From WSZJ01 sp964590435 (GTDB lineage: Bacteria; Planctomycetota; MHYJ01; WSZJ01), in contig CAZPWT010000040.1 in assembly GCA_964590435.1 (NCBI GenBank), positions 1 to 64,000 of the forward strand: 64,000 nt of DNA. Direction: 5' to 3'. Shown here piece by piece: positions 57,513 through 64,000 of this stretch. A program made the position numbers and the translations under genes. The notes beneath the pieces were generated by a model. It was not told the origin of the DNA and made no database searches. It worked only from the letters and a program-made list of their open reading frames with translations. Position 1 is the stretch's first letter. The number at the start of each line of letters is the position of its first letter.

Positions 57513-59933
57513 ATGAAGAGCCACATCGGCTATCTGATCGTAGGCGTCATTGCGGTCGCAGGTTGTGAGCCTTCGCGCAAGGAGAAGCTCGAGCCTGCCG
57601 CTGCCGGCAATCCGGCGATGGAGTCACGGCCCGGAGGCGAATCCCCTCGAACGACCGCGCGACCTCCCCTTCGGGAGGCGTGGCGCGCAAGGGTGCCCGG
57701 CGGGCCTCCGAAGGATCTGCGGGTGTCTCCGGACGGGGAGTACCTGCTGTCGCTCGGCAACGATCACACGCTGGTCTGCATCCGGACTGCCGACGGGAAG
57801 CTGGCGTGGACCCGCTCTGTCGGGTACGGCGACGATTTTGGATTCAGCCTCGACGGCAAGTTCGCCTTCGCCTGCGACTGGAGTGATGGTCCGACGGCAT
57901 GGGACACGGCGAGCGGCGAACTCCTGCCGGGAACGTGGAGCCGGCGAACGATGGGACTCGGGAAGTTCTGGGAGAGTTCCGAGCACGCCTTCCTCTATGC
58001 GCGCGGGTCCGGCCCTGTCGTGGCGTGGCGCCAGGGATCGTGGTCCCGGCCCGCGTTCGAGTTCGGGCAGCGGTATCGGTTCGCGCCCGACGGTTCCTGC
58101 GTCGTGGAGTGGACTACGGAGACGGAAGTCACGGGCGACGCGGAGCGGCGGAGGAAGGACCGAATGACGGTTCGCGTCACGGAGATCCCTTCCGGCAGGT
58201 CTAAGTTGGCCTTCGAGGTCTGCGGCACGCGGGACTGGGATTCCCCGGAGCTGACATGCTCCCCGGATGACAGGGTCCGGCTCCTCGGATTCGCGGTCGA
58301 CGGAAAGGCGAAGATCGTCTCGGTCGAGACTGGAGACGTTGTCTCCACCTTCGGGACCGAAGTGCAGCTGGTGGGCGGAGGGGTGGAGGGCCAGTGGGTG
58401 ACGTCCTCAATCCACACCGAAGAGTCGGCCGGCAGCGCGGGCACCTGGATGCGCTCGAATCCAATGGAACTGTGGGTCGACGGAAAGGTCGAGCACACGT
58501 GGCCCCGTGCCAACCAGGCGGTGGAAGTGTGGGTGCGCCCCTTCGGAATCGTCGCGCTCGAACCACGAACGAGTTCCGGCTCCTGCGATGCGATCTCCGT
58601 CCGATCCCTTGTCCTTGGTTTCCAGTTCCGGGACGACAAGCCGGTGGACTCCTGGCCTGGCGAAAACCTCCGCTGGATTCCGTTGCCGGGAGGCGACTCA
58701 CTCCTGTGGACCGGTGACGGAGCCGTGATCCAGGGAGCGGCCGCCGGCCCGCTGTTGTTCGAGGCGTCGAACCTGGATGGCGTCTTTGGTCCGCGTCCGA
58801 AGGCCGATCGCTTGTTCCGCGTCGGCGGTTCGCGTGTCGCCTGCATCCACGGGACAGGAATCTCCGTTCGAGACCTGGACACCAAAGAGGTCCGGACCTT
58901 CCCGTCGCCGCATGACGCGACCATCAAGTCCGTGCGCATCCAGAATGGCGCCGTCGTCGCGCGTTGCGACGGAAGGGCCGTCGCCTTCTCGCCCGCGGAC
59001 GGGCGGATACTCGCGGCAACCGACGAGGAGGCCAGCGACTGGAACGGCGCTTCCTTCTGGAGTTTCGACCAGAATCGCGAAGCGGCGAGCTCCAACAATG
59101 CTCGCTTCGCGTGCCGCAAGGAAGAGGGTCGCCTCAAGGTGATCGACCTCGCCAACGAGAGGCAGGTCGGAGAACTCTCCGCGGATAACCGCGTCTATTT
59201 CAGCAGCCTCTCCAACGACGGCAGATTCCTGCTTGAGTTTGTGTCGGCGCCTGAGAGTCCCTTGCGCGCCCGGCTTCGATCGACCCGGGATGGCACGACG
59301 CTCGGCGAAGCGGCCGAGGAGTTTTACTGGAGCACGCTCGGAAGGCCGCGCTTCAGCCCGGACGACCAGTTCCTGATTTTCGGTTCCAAACCGGCGGCGG
59401 TTTACGACCAGAAGCTTCGGAAGATCCTCGAACTGGATTCGAGCGTCGACACTGTTGCCGATTCCAGCGACGAAATTCTCAACTGCCGGTTCACACCAGA
59501 GGGCAATCTCGTCAATCTTGCTAGGGGTGGCCATCTGCAAATCGTCAGACTCTCGGAGGGAACCTCCGTGAGAGTCCCTCTTTCTGGCGACCACGACGAT
59601 GCCCTTGGAAGTGCGATCCAGTTGTCCGCGGACTTCAGGTTCGCACTGGTTTCATTCAGGGGGCCTCGCTCTCATCTCCTCGCGGACCTGTCCCGCGCGA
59701 GCACCAGCGGCGGACCCCTGACCTCCTTCGGCTGGCCCTGCCCCGCCTGTTTCGTGGGTTCCCACAGGGTGGCCTTTCTGACCTTGGAAGCGATTGAAAT
59801 CCGAGACCTCGCGGGATGCCTGCTCGAGAGGCTTCCGAAAGAACACGCTTCATCCCTGTGCCGGCTGGAGGACCTCGAGGGTTTCGTCGCCATCTCGAGT
59901 GCTGACATCCGGGCGTACATCGCGAGGCCATAG
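57513..59933 (+). CDS. large lipoprotein with WD40/propeller-like repeats
   Basis: The product has 806 residues. The signal peptide ends in IAVAGC (cysteine 18), so it is membrane-anchored. The body contains repeated blade-like units: LRVSPDGEYLLSLGNDHTLV, FGFSLDGKFAFACDWSDGPT, YFSSLSNDGRFLLEF, PRFSPDDQFLIFGSKPAAVY and IQLSADFRFALVSF. This is the 'SPDG' pattern of WD40-like or TolB-like propellers, perhaps two of them. No enzyme motif is visible. A GGAGG box eight bases before the ATG supports the start. The preceding 265 bases hold no convincing gene. Confidence 0.75.
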   Translation: MKSHIGYLIVGVIAVAGCEPSRKEKLEPAAAGNPAMESRPGGESPRTTARPPLREAWRARVPGGPPKDLRVSPDGEYLLSLGNDHTLVCIRTADGKLAWTRSVGYGDDFGFSLDGKFAFACDWSDGPTAWDTASGELLPGTWSRRTMGLGKFWESSEHAFLYARGSGPVVAWRQGSWSRPAFEFGQRYRFAPDGSCVVEWTTETEVTGDAERRRKDRMTVRVTEIPSGRSKLAFEVCGTRDWDSPELTCSPDDRVRLLGFAVDGKAKIVSVETGDVVSTFGTEVQLVGGGVEGQWVTSSIHTEESAGSAGTWMRSNPMELWVDGKVEHTWPRANQAVEVWVRPFGIVALEPRTSSGSCDAISVRSLVLGFQFRDDKPVDSWPGENLRWIPLPGGDSLLWTGDGAVIQGAAAGPLLFEASNLDGVFGPRPKADRLFRVGGSRVACIHGTGISVRDLDTKEVRTFPSPHDATIKSVRIQNGAVVARCDGRAVAFSPADGRILAATDEEASDWNGASFWSFDQNREAASSNNARFACRKEEGRLKVIDLANERQVGELSADNRVYFSSLSNDGRFLLEFVSAPESPLRARLRSTRDGTTLGEAAEEFYWSTLGRPRFSPDDQFLIFGSKPAAVYDQKLRKILELDSSVDTVADSSDEILNCRFTPEGNLVNLARGGHLQIVRLSEGTSVRVPLSGDHDDALGSAIQLSADFRFALVSFRGPRSHLLADLSRASTSGGPLTSFGWPCPACFVGSHRVAFLTLEAIEIRDLAGCLLERLPKEHASSLCRLEDLEGFVAISSADIRAYIARP

Positions 59934-60000
59934 CAAGGCACCGTTCGCCCCCGCGCACCCGAGCACCGTCGGCGCCCGCGTGCGTTCGTGCTGAAGGGCC

Positions 60001-60071
60001 CTGATCGACTTCATGCGATCAGTGAGGGCGTCTGCGCGGCAGTCGGGCGCCCGGCGTGCCGAACGCCCGAC
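60001..60071. promoter_or_regulatory. two intergenic hairpins before the subtilase pair
   Basis: CTGATCG (60001-60007) pairs with CGATCAG (60016-60022) around an eight-base loop. GTCGGGCG (60042-60049) pairs with CGCCCGAC (60064-60071) around a 14-base loop. They follow the lipoprotein gene and could end its transcript, though neither has a T run. TTGACA at 60081-60086 might be a -35 element for the downstream pair, but its -10 is poor. Confidence 0.4.
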
Positions 60072-60157
60072 CGGCTTCGCTTGACACTCCCCGGCCTCCT
60101 GCCGAAACTCGCCCCGAGGTTCAGGGGTGGTCCTGATTTCTGGAGAGAGGGAATTTC

Positions 60158-61648
60158 GTGTCCATCTCGCAGTGTCTCCGGTCCTTTTTCAGCGCGCTTC
60201 TCTTGCTCCCCGCGCTCGCGGCGGGATTGCACCCGGCGCGCGCCGAGGCGGCGGATGTGCTCGTCGCAATCGCCTCGTCCGGAGCGGATGCGAAGTCCAG
60301 GGTCGCGGGGCCGATGCTGCGCGAGGGGCGAAGCTTCGTCGCCGATGGCGATGCCTCGGCGGACGACCTGGGCTCGGGAACCGCGCTCGCGGAGATCGTC
60401 GCGGAATCGTGCGCGGGCCTCGCCGTGCGCATCCTGCCGCTGCGGATCGCTTCCGCGAAAGCGCCCGACCCGGCGCCTGAGGCGCTCGCCGCGGCGGTCG
60501 ACGCCGCGGTCGACGCCGGCGCCGACGTCCTCCTCGTCGCGTGCGTCTCCGGCCGCCGACAGCCCGCGGTCGCCGCCGCCCTCGACCGGGCGCTGAAAAA
60601 GGGTCTTCTCCTCCTCGCCCCGGCCGGCTCCTCGCCCGACGGCTTCGACCTCTTTCCGGCCGCCCACCCCGGCGTCCTCTCGGTTGCCGGCGTCGAGCCC
60701 GCCCCGGCGTCCTCCCCGCAGGCCCTCCCCTGGCGCCTCACCGCCTTCGCGAATGCCTCCGCGCGCACCGACGTGCTCGCCCCCGCGCTCGACCCGGAGC
60801 GGGATCTCTTCGGAAGCGGCGTGGCGGCGGCGCGCGCTGCGGCCTTCGCGGCGGCGGCGCTGGCGCAGAGGAGCGACGTGCCGCGGGAAAAGCGGCGCGA
60901 GTGGCTTCTCGGGCTCGGGGACGGCGCGGTGGCCGGGAGGGACGCGGCGGGGAAGCTGCCTCGCGTGTGGGATCCTGCGGCGCTGAAGGCGGCGCTCGCG
61001 CGGGACGCCGCGCGGGGGAGGTTCGTGGTGGAATCGGTGATCCCGGAGTCACAGCGGTCGGTGAAGGTCCGCGTGCGGAACGTGTCGGCCGCGGCCTCGA
61101 AAGGAACGCTTCGGCTCTACTCCGCGCTTCTCCGGGAGCCGGTGACCGCCGCGATTCCCGAGACGGCGCCGGGAGCGGCGGCGACGTTTACGGTTGAGAT
61201 CGGCGAGGACGCGGCCATGACGCGCTGCGTCGAAATCGCCGGGACGCGCGAGGACGACCCGCCGGCAGACGTGGCGCGCTTCGAGACGCCGGTCCGGGCC
61301 TGGGCCGGCGCGGTTTCGCTCGCGGGCGTCGAGGTCCTGCCGCCGGACGAGGGGGCGAAAACCGTCCGCGTGCGCGTTTTCGTCGCCAACGCCTCCGGGG
61401 AGACCGCCGAAAGCGTCCGCATTCTCGTCGGACTCGGCGCCGCCGAGCGGACGCGCACGGTCGCCGCGGCCGCGGGCGCCGTCACGACCGCGGAGATCGA
61501 CGTCGAAATCCCCGCGCCCGGCGCGTCCGGCGCGGCCCTTCCCCTGCTGGTCGAACTCGGCTCAGGCGCGGAAGCGGCGGCGCGCGGGGGAAACGTCCCC
61601 GCGGGCGCCGGCGTCCTTCGCCTCGAACCTTCTCCCGTGAGGAAATAG
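60158..61648 (+). CDS. exported subtilase-like pseudoprotease
   Basis: The product has 496 residues and a signal peptide (about 1-30). The next 220 residues align by pattern with the subtilase encoded just downstream, but all three catalytic residues are replaced: Asp by S40 (VLVAIASSGAD), His by S73 (LGSGTALAEIV) and Ser by G221 (FGSGVAAARAA). The second half is two immunoglobulin-like beta domains (VKVRVRNVSAAASKGTLRLY, KTVRVRVFVANASGETAES). It starts at GTG after GGAGAGAGGG. It probably acts as a non-catalytic partner or regulator of the protease four bases downstream. Confidence 0.75.
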   Translation: MSISQCLRSFFSALLLLPALAAGLHPARAEAADVLVAIASSGADAKSRVAGPMLREGRSFVADGDASADDLGSGTALAEIVAESCAGLAVRILPLRIASAKAPDPAPEALAAAVDAAVDAGADVLLVACVSGRRQPAVAAALDRALKKGLLLLAPAGSSPDGFDLFPAAHPGVLSVAGVEPAPASSPQALPWRLTAFANASARTDVLAPALDPERDLFGSGVAAARAAAFAAAALAQRSDVPREKRREWLLGLGDGAVAGRDAAGKLPRVWDPAALKAALARDAARGRFVVESVIPESQRSVKVRVRNVSAAASKGTLRLYSALLREPVTAAIPETAPGAAATFTVEIGEDAAMTRCVEIAGTREDDPPADVARFETPVRAWAGAVSLAGVEVLPPDEGAKTVRVRVFVANASGETAESVRILVGLGAAERTRTVAAAAGAVTTAEIDVEIPAPGASGAALPLLVELGSGAEAAARGGNVPAGAGVLRLEPSPVRK

Positions 61649-61652
61649 CCCG

Positions 61653-64000
61653 ATGCGCTCCCGATCCCTTCGCCTGACCCTTCCGCTCTTCGTCGTGGCC
61701 CTCGCGACCGCCGCCTGGCTCGCGCCGCGCGCGCTCTCGTCGCCGGAGAGCGGCCGCCGCCCGGCCGTCTTCGACTGCGAGGACCCGCCGCCGCTTCCCG
61801 AGGGCACCGTCATCGTCGCGGTCGTGGACACGGGCGTGGACGGGAGCCACCCGGCGCTCAAGGGACGCTGCCTGCCCGGAGTGGACGAGGCCGGGGCGGT
61901 GACGGAGGGATCGGACATCGTCGGGCACGGGACGGCGATGGCGGGGCTGGTCTGCGCGGACGACGAGAACGACGCCTACGACGGAATCTGCGCCGGCGTC
62001 CCGAATGTCCGCATCCTGCCGGTCAAGGTGACGATGGGAGGGACGAAATGCCCGCCGGCGACGCTGGCGCTGGGAATCCAGAGCGCGATCGACCGCGGGG
62101 CGAAGATCGTGCTGGTGGCGATGGGAATGTCGTTCACGACGGAGAAGCTGGAAGAGGTGATGAAGAAGGCGGAGGAGAAGGGGGTGCTGGTCATCGCGGC
62201 GGCGGGGGCGAACGGGGGCTTTCACGACCTGTATCCGGCGGCGCATCCGTGGGCGATCTCGTGCACCGCGACGGCGCCCCACCAGGAGGAGCAGCCCGAC
62301 GGGACGAAGATCGTCACCGAAACGCTGGCGCAGCCCTGCAACCGCTCGGGCAAGACCGAAATCCTCTCCCCCGCCCGCGCCGCCGTCCTCTCGGCCGACC
62401 ACGGCTACGCCGAAATCGAAGGGACGAGTGCCTCTGCCGCGCGCGCCGCCGGCTACGCCGCGAAGTTGCTTGCGAAGCACCCCGGCATGAGCGCCTCCCG
62501 CGTCCGTGAGATCCTGACACTCAGCGGAAAGGACGACCGCCACGGCAACTCCTGGGTCATGGTCCCCGCCCGCATCCTGTCGGCGGAAGCGATCAGCCGC
62601 TACGTGAAAGGCGACGACTTCGGCGACTTCGTCCTGACCTACTGCAATCCCGAGTGGGCGAAGCCGAACCAGAAGATCAAAGTGCGCGGCGTTGTCCGCA
62701 ACATCGGCGCGAAGCCCGTTTCGGGCGAGCTGGTGCTGCAATCGTGGAAGCCGGTGCCGTTCAAGTGCAGCGCGCCGATCCCGGAGGTGGCGCCCGGGGC
62801 GACGGCGGAGGTGTTCGTGGAGGTGCCGGGGCTGCCGCCGGACATCATTTCTACCGACGCGCAGATCGTCTCGAAGCAGGACGAGAATCCGGACAACAAC
62901 CGGCTGTTCGTCGGGATCATCCCGCTGGACGAGGACCCGTGCATCAACATCCAGCGAACCAGCGTCCGTGGATGGACGAAGAGTGGAGAGGCGATCCTGA
63001 AATGTGTTGTGGCTAACCACAGCCCCGGCGCCTTCGATGGCCGGATTGAGGTCCCCATCAAGGACAAGCTCTACCAGAGTGCCATCCACATCGAAGCGGG
63101 GCGACAGAGCACGGTTGAAATTGAAGTAGTCGTACCGGAACCGGACAAGAAGTTCGCTGGCGCGAACTTCTCGGTCAGGATCATGCGCGACAAGGATCGA
63201 CTCGAAGATCAATCGGTGAATCTCTGTTCGGAAGAGGCAAGTGCGTCGACCCAGTACGCGGATCTTTGGGCAACGCGTGAGTTCATTCTTGATGCCCCGG
63301 CATTCGTGAGCAAGTCCAGGGCAGACTTCCCGGTCCTCGCTTTCATTCCTGAGGTCCACTCTGCACAACTTGATCGTGTGGAGTACTGCACCCAGGAGGA
63401 TGAAGGAGCGCGCAAGAAATCCGGCGTCTGCCTCGAGGAGATCTTCCTAGAGAGTCTGGACGAGTCTGTCGCGCTCACCTATCAAGCCCCGAAGGACTTG
63501 GTTACCGAGAGGATCGGCGGCGTCCGGCTCCTCCAGTTCCTCAGCGTCCCCTTCGCGAACGAACTTCCCCGGTTCCAGATGCCGCCGCAGGTGCTGAAGC
63601 ACGTCCTGATCGAAAACGCCGCTGGCGAGGAGATGTCTCCTGGAATGCTCCCGGGCTGGATCGACTACGACGGCTGGAGCGTCGTGTTCCGCCTCCCCAA
63701 GTGGACGCTCGTGAACTCTGAGGGGCGTCTCCCGAAGGCCGGCGACTACGCCTACCTGCGCTGCTACGCGAAGTACTACGAGCTTCCGTACCCTGTCTCC
63801 CGCGAGAAGTTCGGAAAACTGTCGTTCGACAATTTCGGCCTGCTCCACGAACAGGAAGCCATCCTGCGCATCCAGCTCGACGTCGAACTCCCCCACCTCT
63901 TCCCCAACGGCCAGTACCTCGACACGCACGTCCACACGGCCTCGGAGTTCTCCCGTCGGCTGGTCGAGCCGCGGCTCGCGTTCGGCGGGCCGCTCTGGAT
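61653..64000 (+). CDS. subtilase-family serine protease, cut by the window edge
   Basis: At least 782 residues are visible. A signal peptide (about 1-29) precedes a subtilisin domain with D59 (VAVVDTGVDGSHP), H92 (VGHGTAMAGLV), oxyanion N187 (AAAGANGG) and S259 (EGTSASAARAAGYAAKL), so it should be active. Beta-rich domains follow, with CARDB-like repeats (KIKVRGVVRNIGAKPVSGEL, ILKCVVANHSPGAFDGRIEV). The last visible residues, YLDTHVHTASEFSRR (D757, H759, H761), look like the start of a PHP-type or other HxH metal domain. It starts four bases after the pseudoprotease, so the two are coupled. The 3' end is not in the window. Confidence 0.88.
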   Translation, partial: MRSRSLRLTLPLFVVALATAAWLAPRALSSPESGRRPAVFDCEDPPPLPEGTVIVAVVDTGVDGSHPALKGRCLPGVDEAGAVTEGSDIVGHGTAMAGLVCADDENDAYDGICAGVPNVRILPVKVTMGGTKCPPATLALGIQSAIDRGAKIVLVAMGMSFTTEKLEEVMKKAEEKGVLVIAAAGANGGFHDLYPAAHPWAISCTATAPHQEEQPDGTKIVTETLAQPCNRSGKTEILSPARAAVLSADHGYAEIEGTSASAARAAGYAAKLLAKHPGMSASRVREILTLSGKDDRHGNSWVMVPARILSAEAISRYVKGDDFGDFVLTYCNPEWAKPNQKIKVRGVVRNIGAKPVSGELVLQSWKPVPFKCSAPIPEVAPGATAEVFVEVPGLPPDIISTDAQIVSKQDENPDNNRLFVGIIPLDEDPCINIQRTSVRGWTKSGEAILKCVVANHSPGAFDGRIEVPIKDKLYQSAIHIEAGRQSTVEIEVVVPEPDKKFAGANFSVRIMRDKDRLEDQSVNLCSEEASASTQYADLWATREFILDAPAFVSKSRADFPVLAFIPEVHSAQLDRVEYCTQEDEGARKKSGVCLEEIFLESLDESVALTYQAPKDLVTERIGGVRLLQFLSVPFANELPRFQMPPQVLKHVLIENAAGEEMSPGMLPGWIDYDGWSVVFRLPKWTLVNSEGRLPKAGDYAYLRCYAKYYELPYPVSREKFGKLSFDNFGLLHEQEAILRIQLDVELPHLFPNGQYLDTHVHTASEFSRRLVEPRLAFGGPLW

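Noticed and set aside
61482..63368. Long minus-strand open frame opposite the subtilase
   Set aside because: The plus strand carries intact subtilase catalytic motifs and a signal peptide; the antisense frame has no family features.

Overview
The window is a G+C-rich bacterial chromosome segment, roughly two-thirds G+C or more by eye in most of it. It comes from a Gram-negative organism: there is a TonB-dependent receptor, an outer-membrane secretin and many lipoproteins with lipoboxes. The style of the lipoproteins, the glmU-prs-rplY-pth-rpsF-ssb-rpsR-rplI-dnaB order and the hybrid type II secretion/type IV pilus locus suggest an uncultured Planctomycetota-like or deltaproteobacterium-like lineage. 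That placement is inference; the window has no rRNA gene. I saw no rRNA, tRNA, CRISPR array or complete insertion sequence.

Layout. 1-2.9 kb: four unrecognised genes bracketed by an ATP-grasp gene (2955-4049) and a decayed copy of that gene's 3' end (313-444). 4.2-12.9 kb: lipoproteins, a transaldolase, a SPOR-domain lipoprotein, a tandem pair of radical SAM/SPASM enzymes and a GldG-like membrane protein. 12.9-16.6 kb: TetR regulator, zinc-ribbon protein, hybrid histidine kinase, DUF2071 protein. 16.6-24 kb: housekeeping cluster dnaB, rplI, rpsR, ssb, rpsF, pth, rplY, prs, glmU, all on the minus strand, with a clear terminator after rplI. 24-28.6 kb: TonB receptor, cysteine synthase, acetolactate-decarboxylase-like lipoprotein. 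28.7-42.6 kb: one long minus-strand secretion/pilus operon (pseudopilins, assembly proteins, PilT, a PilZ-GspE fusion, GspF, secretin), bracketed by two related cysteine-rich membrane proteins. 42.7-47.7 kb: an NAD-type formate dehydrogenase whose catalytic subunit reads through an in-frame TGA as selenocysteine. Its usual N-terminal iron-sulfur part is a separate gene at the other end of the operon. 48-57.2 kb: an accessory/defence island of partly lower G+C. It holds a decayed MNT-HEPN toxin-antitoxin, a truncated DUF2075 helicase, an HNH-DGQHR protein, a complete EcoRII-type restriction system (dcm with an N-terminal ribbon-helix-helix, EcoRII-like nuclease, Vsr), small unknown genes, a broken pRiA4b ORF-3-like gene and a Fic protein. 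57.5-64 kb: a propeller-like lipoprotein, a subtilase homologue lacking all three catalytic residues, and an active-type subtilase that runs off the right edge into what looks like a PHP/HxH metal domain.

Two themes stand out. First, at least seven intergenic regions of the ordinary chromosome (4.1, 5.4, 6.2, 7.5, 18.1, 24.1 and 45.7 kb) carry long imperfect inverted repeats. The arms are about 22-43 bases, the loops 22-89 bases, and the arms are built from short word-like units that differ at each locus. None was seen to the right of 46 kb. Second, several systems are rearranged: the formate dehydrogenase is permuted, the HEPN toxin has lost its core, DUF2075 is cut off, and one subtilase is a pseudo-enzyme beside an intact one.

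All calls come from reading the sequence. No database search was run.
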